Shown here: positions 9,001 to 24,000 of the stretch, piece by piece
Layout: each line of letters opens with the position of its first letter
Numbering within the stretch: the first letter of the stretch is position 1
Assembly: GCA_920105805.1 (NCBI GenBank)
Contig: CAKKTI010000067.1
Span: forward strand, 45,727-75,940
Source of the DNA: Condylostoma magnum
Lineage: Eukaryota; Ciliophora; Heterotrichea; Heterotrichida; Condylostomatidae
Direction of reading: 5' to 3'
DNA length: 30,214 bases
Made by a program: the position numbers and the translations under genes
Notes under the pieces: model-generated
Database searches by the model: none
Told to the model about the DNA's origin: nothing
Seen by the model: only the letters and a program-made list of their open reading frames with translations

Positions 9001-12000
9001 TATGTGCTTGAAATTATAGTTGTTCCATTATCGAAGTAGGTAACTACAGCACTGAAATTACCTGTGGGTCTGACTGAAGGATTGGTTATACCTGATAATT
9101 CAACAGTTACATTAGAGGTTGTGCCATCAAATCCTGAAATATACAGATAATCGGAAATTACATTACAGTAGAGAGTCGAAGGTATTATTGCACATTCTAT
9201 TGGAGGGCTTATTGTATCTAGCTTCTTGTACTCAGGAGGGAAAGTCATTTTTAGTACGCTTCCGCTTTCTAGGTTATATAAGGCCCCAAATTCTACTCTT
9301 AAGTCAGCTCTTACTTTGTTTAATGAGTAATCAGACATTTCTATATGGAATCGGCTGAGTGATCCAACACCAAAAGTGAAACCGCCCATAGCTGCTGTAT
9401 CTTCTTCTTTTCTTACTTATGTACTATCAATTACTGTTACTTTCAAATCGCACGTGCCACAACTTGTAGTAGTCTTAGGATTTCTTATATTAAATATCTT
9501 TAAATCATGATTTACATTGTTAAAAGCACCTGCCATTGTAAAGTCAAATACCATGATTTAGGCGCTATTATAAACAGTTAATGTTGGATTCTAAGATAAA
9601 ATAGTATTAGGAGTTGAAGTCTCGGCAAGAGAAGCAAACATATTGTCAGGAAGTGTACCAAACATTTCAGGAAGAGTGATTACTATTGAGTAACTACCAG
9701 CACCTAGAGTACCTAAAGTAGCTAATGTTAGTGTTAAATCATTTTAAACTCCAATAACTTCAGGAGTGATACTAAAGACTGGAGTAACTGTAGTCAAACT
9801 CGCTACTAAAGCATCAGCAATTAAAGTACCAGCTCTTTTGTATGTCATTTCATATATACCAACTTCGTTGCCATTAGATTGAATTTTGTAAACCCCAACA
9901 CCAGCTATCTATTAAAATCCATTTGTAGATCCATTTTTCAACTTAGGGAAGTGTATAGAAACTGCAGTATTTGCTGAAATAGCATTAAATCCAGTAATTT
10001 CAATTATAGTAGGGCTAGGTCTGGTTAATGTATCATCTCCTATAGTAATAATGCATGACAAATTCCCTGTAATTCCAGTTATTCCATAACAAGGGAAACT
10101 ATCTCCAGTCTGGCGAGTATTATCGCCTAAATCCTTAGGAAAGGCACTGTATGTATCGAATTCAACCCTAATAACTCCCTTATCTCCTACAGTACCATTG
10201 ACAACATTATCATATCCAGCAGGAATAGCATATTCTGTAGTGAAGCTGGCCTTAAGTATAACATCAGCAGCAGTGTTCTTATTACTGTATTGCATAGTAA
10301 ACGAAGAAGGCATCTAGGGTCCTCTTACATATACAACTGGGAATGAGGTCTCAAGTGTATTTTCATTATTACTAACAACAGTCATTTCAAGCTCATAGAA
10401 CCCAGGAAGATTAGGAACACTCACACCAACTCCACTATTAGCTGAACTTATAGTATCAATTATCAAAACAGAGCATTGGTCCTTAACAAATCCATTAAAC
10501 TCATGCAAATCAGCCCTGCTTAAGCTTAATTTTACAACTCTTTAATTCCATTTGCAGGTAGTAGCTTAAGTGTACCTATAATCCTTGGCTAGAGGTGCTA
10601 GATGGTTGTCATGTGGCATATCTCCAGCTCCTAGTCTACATACTGGTGTAAGGTTGCTTATATCGAATCCAGACGGGAATTTAATTGTTATGCTAGCTGT
10701 TGTAGGAATATCAACTGAAGGCTTAAAGAATATCATTAGTTGCCCAGATTCATTAATTCTAACCCTTCTTTCCTCAATGTCATCGTCATGTACCATATCC
10801 ATCCAGAAATCGTTGGGATAATTAGCCTCAGCTATATTAACAACTGTGTTGTATGTCAAAGTCTCTATTTTCTTAGTTGTGTCAGTTGAAGCGTACAAAA
10901 CTGCAGACCATGTATTAACTGGTACTACGATTTAAGCTCCTGATGTATTTTTAGGAGTTTTGGCTCCTATGGTAACAATGATAGTATCAGTAGCATCAGC
11001 ATTATCAAATGTAGTAATGGTCACTAGATTAGTACAACTGGTAGTTACACAATCAGATACACATGATATCTGAGAATTAGCTGGGTTTTCAATGCCTGAG
11101 TTGACCTAGCAAACCTAATCAACCCATTAGAAGTCTTATGTTCCTGAATTAGGAAACTGTATATCTATTCTGCGGACTGTAGGCACTTCTATTTAAGGAT
11201 CTAAAGTGAGTTAGAAGTAATAGAAGGTATTACCATTTATTGGATCTGGGAAATTAGTGGCTGTATGATCAGTGAAAGCTGTTATGTTTGTTGTTGATTG
11301 AGCTAGGAAGGTAGGAGCTATAGTAATACTGGATATTTCTAACACTCTAGAAGCTTTAACGACCCATACTGATGTTGGATAACCTGCTGAGTCCTCCCAA
11401 TAAGGACTAAAGAATTTATTAGTTGTTGTTGATTCTAGAGTAATTTATTAGTTAGTTCCATTAAGATTAACTGTATTTGCAGTTATTTTGACATATACCA
11501 TTCTGTTTTAGTTGAATTAAACAGCTGTTACTGTTGGTGAATCTGCATGAGTAAGAGTAACATTTTCTCCAATTGAATCAAAAATAAAAGCATCGTCTAA
11601 GAAAATCAAAAATCCTGAGTAATTTGCAGTGCCTAAGTCATTGGCAGAGTTAACGCTTAATAATAGCCCATTAGCACCTGTTGTTAAGTTAGTAGCTGTA
11701 ATAACAATACCAGAAGCAGTAGAAGTTCCACTTACATTTGATACGCTAGGTGTTTATAAATGACCTGTAGCTCTGTATATATTATAATAAGTCTACTCAT
11801 ATTTATTTATCCTATATCCTTATAATTCCTAATACGCTACAAAGTGAATGTCAACATTTAGATTAGTAGTAGAAAACAGCTCAGGGTTCTTCTATTCCGG
11901 ATTTTTAATTCCTCCAATGTAAAGTGTGTACGAAGTATTAGCAGTAAAAGCACCAGTGAATTTAATTTTAGCAGGAGTATTCACAGATTAAGAGCTAGGA

Positions 12001-15000
12001 ATAGTTAATTAACAACTAGCATCAACTCCAGACCCTACAGCCCCGCCATCTTACTTCAAATAACAGTCAATAGGAGATGAATTCAATGCAGCTGATACTC
12101 CTAATCCTAAATCAGGCTTAAATAACTCTCTAACTCCATTATGAGTTGGGAAGTCAATCTCTATGGTATCAGTATTAAGGGCTAAAGCAACTGCAAATTT
12201 AAAGTCTATTTCAAACACATTTATCATGCCAACTTCATTATGGAATGGTCTAACTTCAAAAACAGTTGGAATACATGCGGGATAACTACCTGTGAATTTT
12301 GCATATTCTATTGGGGTAGGCCCAGCAGCATTATTCACTTCCACAAAATTTTACGGCCCTTCTTTAGGAGGTGCTACTTCGGCTATTGTCATATTTTAGA
12401 ATCCGTTTTAGTTTAATGTAGTAGAGTGCATTAAAACTCTTATAGTAATTGTATAAGTTGTTGGTGTAGCGAGTTGCATATTGCCAGGAACCGTTAGAGT
12501 AACTACTTATCCTGCTGCTGTACATGCCAAAGCAGGTGTGTTATAAGTACCGTCACTAATATAACAATCATATATTTGATTTCCTCCACCCTGTACTGAC
12601 ACATTAGCATCGAATGTAATTTTTAAAGTGAAGTTGAGGTCATATTACACCGAAGCAGGTTTAAGTGTAAATACAAAAGTAGAGTATTCGTCATAGCATG
12701 ATTCAGTTCTAACCTATTCTTAAGGAACTATTGAAACAACAGGACGGGCTGGTTTGTCTAATACTGTAACAGTATCACTGGCCTAATACAACAAGGTATC
12801 AGTATCACTAGCAACTCCATATACGCTGAATGTGAATGAATAGTTATTAGAAGTTCCATTAGTACCTGCAGGGGTTGTTACTCTAGAAGAAAATCCCACA
12901 TGAGTATCGCTAGCAACTTCTTGGAAATTTGTAATTTTAAAGTTTTTATTGGTATCATCAACAACACATCCTAAACTTTAACCTGCAACTGGCAAAAGAC
13001 CATAAAGAATAGTACACTCGGTATCTTATGATAAATCATAGGTAGATGGTGCTTGTATTATGATTTCACCTCCTTCTGGAATTAATGTTGTAGCAACGGA
13101 ACCTGCGCTTAATCTAAATTCAAATCTGTATTCATAGGTAAACAAATCTACTTAAGCGTGATTTTAATTACATATAAGACTTACTTCCTAGCCAACTAAG
13201 GATCCAGATGTAAAGTTTAAGTCTGGGAAAGTTAAAATATTAGTAAGCTTTCCTCCTCTCCATATGTAAGCAGTCCAGTGTAATTTTGAGTATTATTTGA
13301 TTTTGTTTGTTAGATCTCCTGTTGTTATATTGCTGTTTAAAGTCAGAGCTGCACTTCTAGGAGCAATGAATACTGATTTTATAAAGCCATCGTTGCCTGT
13401 GGGGATGCTATCGTTTACTTGAGGGAATGAAGCTATTGTAGGAGAAGTGATACCAAATCCAGCTAAAGATACTTGTTCTTTAAGTACTAATAAAATGTTA
13501 TCTTCTAAGTTAGCAGTTGCTAAAGTGGCTGCGATTCCAGTATTGAATGTCAATGCGTATGCAGTTTATACATTCACTGATCCAGCTGGGAAAGATATAG
13601 TTCCTCCTGTTGAGCTAGTAGTAGCTGAGGTATTAACCATGTATATATAGTCAAACTCTTATCTTTCTATGAATTCCATTAGATTATCAGTATCATTCCA
13701 CTTTTATATAGAATGTCTAAATCTCATTACTGGATTTCCTGTAGGATTCTTCATGTCATATAAGTACAAGTGATAAGTCTCACTATTAGTCAAAGCTGCA
13801 AATCCTCTCACAAATATTTCGATGTTTTTACCTTATGTTGAATTTCCTTTACTGATGTTACAAGTTGCTAATGCATCGGCTGGGGTAGTAATATTATATA
13901 GTAAGCAGTTTATTTATTTATTATCAGCTGGAGTGGTATGGCCTAAGTAACTATCCCATCCCTCGTCCACGAATAAAGTGACAACTATTTCCGATTTTCC
14001 GTCAGCAGCTGCAGATGTAGTCATACCTGCTGGAACACCTGTTGGTATAAATTGTAAAACAAATCCAGTTTATTGTCCAGCGTCGTCTGAAAGTGAGAAA
14101 ATGCGTTGTTTTAGGTCTACCACAGGTGGATTTATTTCAAAGTATACTTAATTAAAGTCTTTTCCTGTAACTCCTCCGTTTACCCATGCAGTTTGTGATT
14201 CTAGTTTCATTAGATGCCTTGTTGGAACTATATCCGGTGATACTCCGCTTTAATTAAGGTTCATTAATACTCCTCTGAAATATGCCGTGTCTGTTACAAT
14301 ATCTGCGTCTATTATAACCTTGTATGTAGATGAGGTAGCGATAGTTTAGTCGACTGGAGCAACTATTGTATATACGTTAGCAGCGTATAGGCAAAGAGGT
14401 GACATCATTACTTTAGTACCGTCATCAAAGTAACATTTTACCTTTATTATTTCATTAGTCAATGTGGTGTCTTCAACTATAATAGATAAAGGAGTTACCA
14501 TAGTGGCTTATAATAGATCTATATTAACAGTTCCCAAGGTCGTAGCTAATGCAGTGGTAGGTTGTATATTAAAGTAAAATTGCGATCTAGCTGATTACCT
14601 AAACAGAATCTTAGAACTCATAATAGGAGTAGTAGAGGTTAAAGTGAAATTATCCCTATCAATAACAGTGATACTTAAATCTGACTGATATCTTTACTAG
14701 AAATCAGAAGCTTGATTAGAGTAACCCTTTGCAGTAAAACTATAAGTAGCAGCAGTGGCATGATTTTGCACCCAAACTTATAATTTCCAACTAGCAGGAC
14801 TACCAGTAGGAATAGTGGCAGGTTAATATACAAAATCTTAAGAAACAATTCCACAAGTCCATATATCAACTTTATCAACGTAGCAGTCACCCTTAGGTGT
14901 AAATCCAGCAGGCAATGTCACTTCAAATCTTCCAACATTATATCCAGCAGTTATGCCTAATTCAAGTATGTAAATTTCATCAATTCCATTATCATGCACA

Positions 15001-18000
15001 GCAGTATTAGAACTATGAAGTCCAAATGTATCAAAGGTTAATAAGGTATAGTTATCTCCTGGTTAGTTGAAGTTGATAGTAGAAAGTAGTTGTTTTCCTC
15101 TGATTAATTATAATTTATTACTCATTGGTCCAGTTACTAATTAATAAGCAGGGTTATTCCAGTTAGTAATAGTAATAGATGCAGCTGTGGCTGTATTAAA
15201 ATCAATGGCTCCTCCAAGACTACTTAGCATTATTTAATCAGTACTCATGTACTTCATTAAAGTTGTTGATACTTCATCTGAAGCTGTATTTATATCTGGA
15301 TCTAGCACATAAGTCAGTGAGGCATTAACAGGATGTGAAAAGTCCCATATTAGAATATCACCAGATTAAAATGCAGAGGTAATGCCTAAGTAATTAGTAG
15401 GATCATATAATTAAACTGTTGCATTACTAGCATCTAATGCTTTACTGCCAACATAATGAGAAATAATTTGCAGGTTGCTGTCATCAGCAGTCAAAGCGTT
15501 AAGACTTACAAAGTTATATCTTATAATTGAACTCTATTGAACTTGTTTATAAAAAGAGGTTTATAGAGCATATTCTTGTATTTTCATTGTCATGTTGATT
15601 CCTAAATCAGCAGGATTTTTAATAGTGTGCAGCCAGAATGTTCCAGTTGTACCACCTCCAGCCAAAGTACAGTAAAGTTCTGCAGGTGCTCCATACCAGG
15701 TGTTAGATCCTACCCTTCTCGTTAAATTTGCACAATTAGTATCACCGCTGTCCTGGAAAGACTCTACCGATGCTGCAGGTATAGAATCAGCTTGGAATCC
15801 ATTTATAACTGTAGTTGGATCTTAGAACATAGGATAAAGTGTTCTTGGGAACTCAATTTCTAGTATATTATTAGCTGTTAAAGCAGTAGCTAGTGTATAA
15901 TCTACTTTGATTATGTTATAATTGGTGTTTTTAGTCCACTCGTACACTATTATCTACGCGTTTTGCATTAAAGGAGCTGGAAGTATGTTATACTCTGCAA
16001 AGTCTTCCTTTGCTTTTGCTGGAGTATTATCATAGTAAACGAGTTTAAGATGAGGCATACTGGTAGCAGCGGCTGTATCAAGCATAGCAAATCCGTCGTA
16101 ATTATCAGATCCGTTAGAATTAGCCTAATTGTATGTATGACATAGTAATGTATATTCTTCATCTGCTAAATTACTACCATTATTTCATGGAGGGGTAATC
16201 TTTATCTCAGTTGCTGATATAATTACGTAATTTACTCCAATTCTTTCCATTTATTAGTTAATAAGTACACAGAAACTGGTAAGAGAAAGAGCTGATAGAT
16301 CTTAAGTAGCTGCAGCTCCAGTTCCACCCATGTATATTAAATCGAATAACTCATCCTCATCTATAGTTTTTCCTGCTTTGAAACTAACAATTAATGGAGC
16401 CTTTACTGCTCCTCTTACAGGTCTGTTTAAATCATGAGTTATTGGGAAGTATACAAGGAAATCATCATATATAGTGTGTTATGCATTAGCAGCTACTGTT
16501 AGATTATTAGAAGTTGCAACACTCACTACACTAGTAGCTGTGGATGTCACTCTGTGGGTTACACTTACATTAGTAGGAGTAGCTACTGTAGTTACTTTAG
16601 TATATAAGGTAATTACGCTGTTTTAGATCATCTCCGGAAGGCCTGTTATAGTTACTGTTAATGATGAGATTGTACATATTGCACCATGATTATATATGTT
16701 GTTTGTTCCATCATTTAACTGAATCTCACATTTACCTGCTGTTATTGCACTTGCTGTATTAGTATAATCCACTACTATTTCACTAGCTGTATACACCTTT
16801 GTTTAATCAAATGTTAGTACTAGTTTAGTCCAAAGTGTACTTNNNNNNNNNNNNNNNNNNNNNNNNNNNNNNNNNNNNNNNNNNNNNNNNNNNNNNNNNN
16901 NNNNNNNNNNNNNNNNNNNNNNNNNNNNNNNNNNNNNNNNNNTGTATCATCAGCTTTAAATCTTAACACATTCTTTAATCCAGCAGCATTGTGGTACATG
17001 TAAGTAGAACCACAGTTAGTTAGTCGTTTGCCGATAGGAACTCGTATAGCTGCTTGTTCTTTAACTGCAAATGCAGGAGTACCTGTTGCCCAGTTTGCTA
17101 AATTATCTAACTTTAACACTATATCCATATCTGCTGATAGGTTTACTCCTTTAGTAACATTGACTGTTCCTATTTCTATTAAATGCCATCCAGCTGCAAA
17201 TGCTAGCTTTGGAACTTAGAAATCAATTGAAGTATTTGCAACCATAGTTCCAGTTTCCATTAAGTATTAAGTACCTGAGGACACTGGAGTAATTAGCATG
17301 TAATATAAGTCAGTTATTGGAAAAGTCCCTACATCTCCTGATAATTATAAAACACCAGTTGGATTAGTTGCATCTCCAATAGCAGTTATTATATTCAAAT
17401 AAAACTTAATAGGAGCCTTTTCTGTACTTTATTCTGCAGTGAAAGATCCTACTCTAAATGTAGCTGGGTTGTATACTGTTAAAGCTCTTCTATCAGTGTC
17501 TATACTAGCTAAAGTATTATCATCAACGCTAAACATGGATTAATCTACTGCTGTATCAGCTAAATAAGCTTTGAAAGTATCTAGGTCATAGAAAGCTCTT
17601 ACATTTACAGGGTAATAATCATCTGAAGCAACCTTTAGCTTAATTTTAACTCCTGTTATGCTTAAATTAGATCCAGAGGCTAGTGTAGCTGAATCGGTTA
17701 TAATGATAACTCCTACTATTTTACTATTGCCTGTATCAACTCCTCCAGAAGTTTCAAAAGTATTCAATGTACTCATAGTAATACTGTCTAAATCAATGTA
17801 ACTGTATTTTGTACTATCAACTGTAATTGCAATAATAGATCCATTTTTCAATTCTGCTCTAGTAACTATATTCAATGTCATTTTAGTCTCTTCATCCATT
17901 AATGTTTTTCCGTTTAATAGAGGGAAACCATTTCCATTCCAATCTTTAGTGTCTAAAACCTCTAAGCTAGCTGTATTATTGGAAGTAACAGTTAAAGTTA

Positions 18001-21000
18001 AGGCATCGAGCAAGTTAAGTAAACCTGAAGAATTGATATAATAAATATTCATAGTAAATCCTACCGTTTTAGCATAAGGTGGAACTCTAATTAGTCTATT
18101 TGAAAGAGCTGCATTGTGTTTGTATAGAATACATGGGCATGGATTTAAAGTAAAAGTCATCACCCAGTCTATTCCAGTAAGCCCGGCAGAAACATCTTAT
18201 AAATTGATTAAATCAGCGCCTTGTATAAGAACATATCCTGATGCATTCGTGGTATCTAAAGTAAGGGTTTCATCTGTATTAGCTGTTGCAGATGCTATAG
18301 CAGACGCTCCAGTTCCAGGGGCAGTAGTTCCAGCAACGGTATCAGATGTACTTGTTTAAAGAGCAACTAATAAATATGAATTATCAACTATAGATAATAT
18401 TCCAACATCAACAGTACTTGCTGCCGCCGCTGCTGATTTCATATATGGGAAAATCAGTGTTACATCTGAATTAATATCAATAGTACTCGTATTATAGCAA
18501 ACAATTACTACAGTAGTTCCTGGAGTAGCAAAGAAAGGAATATAGCAATCTACACTTAAAGAAGTATTTACTCCTAAATTAGATGATGCTCTTATATTTG
18601 CAGGTATTTAATAATTGTCATCAGCTGACGCATTTGCAGAATAATTATCAGTAAAGTTATTAAATGAGAAATAAAGTGCCTCATGCTCCTTAATGCTTCT
18701 ATTTATACTAGTTAAATCAACCTAAACTGTAGATATTGTAACTTGATCAGTGTCTTTGGCAAGTAATCTAAGGGCAGGTTAGTTTCCAAAAGGAAGTCTA
18801 CAATCAATAGCCTTGTAATCAGTAACAGTTGGACCTCCTGTATTAACATGATATTAAACTTCAACAATCATAAACCCATCTTTGCAATTTAGAGTGGTTG
18901 ATCCAGCATTAGTAAATTTAACATTAAGTGTTCCAGTAGCGCCAACAGGAATAGTAGCTGTGGCTGTAACCAAACTTGTATCAGAGCTCCATGTAACAGT
19001 TGTACAAGTTTCTAAACATGAAATAGTACCGTCTGCAGTAGTTAAAGCATCTAATGGGAAGTTTATTACTAAATTCCATGCATTTGTACTGGTATTATCA
19101 GCATCTATTGTAAGGCTGGACACTAATACTTCAAACTCTGTAGTTGCCATTATTTCACCTAGATAACTGTTGATTGATACGCCTGCAACTTTTGATGCTG
19201 GAGCAGCAGCTGCATCGATTGTAGCTGCCGCTGTTGGGCCTCCACTTACTACTTATTAAGTCATTGCGTGATCTCTGAATAAAACTACAGTTGCTGTTAT
19301 TGCTGTGGCTGATGAAGTTACTCCTAAATTTAAAGCTATATTTGCGACACCATCAGGTACTTTATCCTTAAATTTAACTACTAGTTTTGTAGCTGATTCG
19401 TAGTAAAATGTGAAATAGGTAAGTTATGTTGAATTATCTATAGTAAAGTAATCTATGGAAGTTACATTAGCTAACTCTATTGAAAAGCTTCTAATTTCAA
19501 TGTTAGCTCTATTTGATCCTAATTATATATCAGCTTTAATCAAATTTGGTCCAACTGTTCCTGCTGCGGGTACAGCACTTTTAGCAGGTGTAGCTGCTGA
19601 ATCAAGCAATAAGAAATTTGCTGTAGCATCAATTAAAGGAATTAGAACTGATGTTGGGCCTGGCCATGTCAAAAATTTAGCACCTAAATTATTAAAAGAA
19701 TCAACTCCTCCTAGATGAATAGCAGTCATTTATAAAATCGTTTCTCCAGTTGAAGCTCCGTTAGGAATCCATCTTAATATTTTGTGTTCAAGTACAGTAA
19801 AACCTGGTCCTGCAGCATTAGTAGTTGAATAATCTACAAGTATATAACCATGGTCATTTGTAGCATATAAAGCATCAACACCTGTTCCAGCTTGCCAATC
19901 AGCAAAACCATCTAAAATTGTATCTTTTGGTAATTATATTATTATATACTTGACAGCTACACTACCAGTAGTGGTAAATGTAATAGTAAGGGCTGAATCA
20001 TTAGTTACAGCGTTGCATGCAGTTGCTGCATATTCAATAGTACACACAGCAGCAGTAGCCCAAGAAGTTAAGGCAATAGCAGTAGGTGCTTCGTCAAGAA
20101 AACTGAATACATTTTTGCTCTCTCCAATAAAAATGTCGCTAGAGCCAACCTGTTGTGCTTTAACAACAAAATCTACTATATAATCCGCTCCACCAGTTGC
20201 AGGATTAGTCATTCCAAGTAAAATAATCTTAGAATTAGTAGTAAATTAAGCACTAGTTGGAATACATTTAATAACAGCCGGCTTTCTAGCCTCTTAAGCT
20301 CCTAGTTCTAACACACAATTTCCATCTTCTACTCCTCCAATGTCATATTAAGCAGGAACCTTTCCCCCTCCTCTTACATTATTACCATCCTAGTCTTTAA
20401 TACCTAAATCATCACTAAACAATGCCTTTCCATGCCTGGATTACGTAGGAATTGAAATCCACACAATATCAAAATTACCCGAAGGTATTCCAATATCAAC
20501 TATGAAACCATTTAAAGCAGTTTTATTTCTATTTAAAGCAGTGACTGTTGGCGTCAATGTACCTTAATAAACTTAGAAATCATAAAATAGCCATCCTAAA
20601 TAACTATCATCAGCCGAGTCTTAGGCAGTAATTCTAATAGTTCCTGATTGTTTAAGTGTAAAGCCAGCACTAACTGCTCCAGCATTATCGCATTGTTGAT
20701 TAGTAGTCAATATAAGCTCTACTTCCTCAGATGTAGATGCAATGGTTAAAGCTTCTCCTGCAGTTAATTTTATAGTAGTAGTTCCTCCTGCATTCTTAGC
20801 TATTAATTCGCAATCAGCCGACACTCTGTCTCCACTTTATACAATCTCACAACTTAGCCCATGATCTGCATCTAAATCTGGTACTTCAATATCAGTGGTA
20901 TTGAATATTATAGTGAAATAAGGCTTTTTAGTGTTGAAATCAGCTGAAACTAGATCTAATGGAATGGAAAGCTCAGCAGATGAGAGTGCATTGCTAAATA

Positions 21001-24000
21001 CATTATAAGTTTCTGGTACTTCGGGGATGAACTCTAATCCTGGCACGGTTGCAGTACCTCCATAAGCAATTGAAGTTGCATCAAAGTCAAACATTTAGTT
21101 AGAGCAAGTAGCGGTTGAAGCAGTGAATGTCTTATAAATCTTTGCATTTACGTCTACAGCAGCAGCAGCCACATTAGGATATTAAGCTCCAAATTTAACT
21201 TTGATCTCAGTTTTATCATCTGCTACAAGTCCATCTCCTGCATCTTCAAATCCAGAAACTATAAAATTGCCGGATGAATCAACCTTACAGAAGAATTTCT
21301 CAGGGTTCATTGTAACATTAGTAGCCGCTCCTGTATCTAAGTAACATGTTTCATATACCACACTAGCATCCCATGTAAATGTAATACAGCCATCTGAAGG
21401 TAGTCTAAAATCTAAATCGATTTGAACGGATTACCAGTTAATTGTTCCACCTGCAGTTGTAAAAGCTGCAGCATCTTCTAATGTAATAGCGGCTTATGCT
21501 ATAACGATATTATCTGAAACTGGAGTCACTTGTACTACCTTTTCATATGAGCATATCGCTTTTTGCCAAGCTAAAGTAGTTAGAGTCTCAGTATCTGATG
21601 ATATAACTACACTGAATGCTTGATTACCTTTTAATCCAAATTTATTAGCAGCTTCTACAGTGAGTTGAACAGAACATACACCAGCATTAGCTTTTGCGGC
21701 TAATCCAGGGAAATATAAGAAGTTAAAGAATCCTCCCGATGATGTCAAAAGACCAGTAGGTTGATTAGTATCATCAAAAGACTCATGTGTTAGATAATTA
21801 GGAGCAATTAGTAAAGTATTAGAAGTACCAGATACAGCAGTACCAACAGTAAAATCACCAAAAGTAAGGAATCTTGTTCCAGTAGTTCAATCTAAATTAT
21901 AAGTTATCGTTGCAGTATTAATAGTTCTTTCTTCTAGAGTAGTTATATAAGGAATAGTCTGCCCTAAAGTATAAGTACCTGAATCAGAATGTAAAACAGT
22001 TAGGTATAAATTACGTTTAGCAGCTGCAGCTCCAGTAGCTGTAGGGTTTTTAAACACAAATACTAGCTCAAAGTCTAAATCACCTGCAACGGTGTTTCCT
22101 TCTACTGAGATATAAGGATCCTTTTGCTCAAATTTATTACCTATATGCAGAGTGCAGGTAGGAGCAGCTGTGAAGGCTGCTGGATTTGGACCATAGTAGC
22201 ACGGAACCTTTGTTTAACTATAAGCGGGATGATCAGAAGCAGATAATGGGTCTTGGCCTATTCCTAAATCTTCTTCAAATATAGCATTTCCTAAATAATC
22301 ATACATAGGGAAGTAAACCTCTATTTTACTGGTTGTAGTTAATACACATTTTAGTTTCAGATGCACTGTATTGTAAAGTCCTTGAGTCATATGCATAACA
22401 GTAGCTTCTAGTTTAGTAAATTTACCAAATGGAGTGGATGTACCTCCAGGGAATGTGAATACTTGTTATACAGTAGTTTTAGAGTCGTAGTTCAATGTAA
22501 TATCTTTCCAACCAGCAGCAGCCGGGTATTTTACTCCAAAATTATCCGAAGCATCATTAGCATTGTCATTAGTAGATCCTAAAATCAACATATACGATGT
22601 ATTAGCAGATAAAGAAATACCATCATATGCGGTAATTGTATATGTATTATTACTAGCATTATAAGTACAATTGAGTCTTAAATAAGCAGAAGCAGCTGCA
22701 AGTTCTTTAGCTAAACATACTGGTTCACTATTATTAATATCCTAGAATTCACTATCTAACACTACAGTAATAGCAGCTTATGAACTATCAAAAGCAGTTG
22801 CTCCAATTTTCAACTTAAGTTTGATTGGTGCTACTTAGTCAACCCGTACTTCATCAGGATACAATGTAGGGATTTCAGTATGAATAAAAGGAAATCTTGC
22901 TACAGTAGCAGCCGTTACAGTAATAGCAGCAGCTGGTTCTTCGGCTAATTCATTATCATCATGATAAGTTTAAAGAGTAACAGATCCATCAGCAGTTAAG
23001 GTATTTGTAAGTAAAATAGCTATATCAGTTTTTGTAGTATCAGCAGTGTAAGTAAATCCTGATATCTTAATTGAATTAGCCGGAGTACCTGCCACACAAG
23101 TTAAATCTCCAGTAGGCCCACCTAGAATGTAGCAATAAGGCTCAGCAGGAAGTGCGAATCCAGTAGTCGTTAGTAAAATATAACCGCCATTTGTAGCCAA
23201 TGCTCTAGTAGGTGTAAACGTAAGATGATAAAACTCAGCCTTGTCATATGAGTAAGCCGCTATTGCAGTGTTGGCTGTTACAGATTAAGTAAGTCTTACA
23301 AAGGCTGGAGTTGTTATAACACCTGGGACTATTGTTGGAGGAGTGTAGTCATCCATGTCTACTTCAGCTGTTAAAAGGCCTAGTTACATTACACTAACTG
23401 CTAGATTAACATCTGTAGTATGATATTAGTAATTTGGATTAGAGAATCTTGTTATATCAGCTGTAGTTATTGATGTTGCAACTGCACCAATTTTAAAGAC
23501 TATAGCGTTAGAACCCGCAAAGTAAGCACATGGTACTGCTGTTCCTCCTATTGTGACAGAACATATTGCTGAGTTGTCATAAGGAATTCTTGAATCTAGT
23601 GTTGTATAGACATAATCTCCAACGGAAACTCCAACTGCAGTATTGTCCATAATTGGGTTTTGTTTATTTGGAATATCTATTGTTAATTTGAGAGTAAAAT
23701 CTGTTCCACCTACTGTACTTACTGGGTCAAATACAATTGAACATGTAGTACAAGCTATGACTGGTGCAACTACTACACCTGATTAGTATTATACTGTAGT
23801 AAAATTATTTAAGTGGCCAACCGTCATAGAGTCTTTTAGTATTTCCGTTCCAGGCCATCCTGAATTAATATCTAATACACTTACAATTAAATCTACGATT
23901 TTAGTTGCATAATCACTACCAGGATTAGGATTAACTACACCATCAATCCAAAAAGTAATTTTAGTGTTAACCGCAACATCTCCAAAATCATATACTAAAA

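Noticed and set aside
8800-9358. + strand open frames of 60-95 codons opposite the giant gene (for example 8800-9039, 9119-9358, 13447-13650, 18882-19166, 19455-19718)
   Set aside because: They lie antisense to a continuous minus-strand coding region, lack recognisable domains and reflect the base composition of the opposite strand.
14675-16162. Minus-strand frames rich in Leu/Ile (14675-14890 and 15968-16162) that look like membrane proteins
   Set aside because: They are out of frame with the giant protein, which remains open and domain-like through the same stretch; the hydrophobicity is a frame-shifted echo of Val/Thr/Asn codons.
16820-17128. A short minus-strand reading through the N gap as one protein segment
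   Set aside because: The 100 N are a placeholder; frames on the two sides do not match at that length, so no translation across the gap is meaningful.
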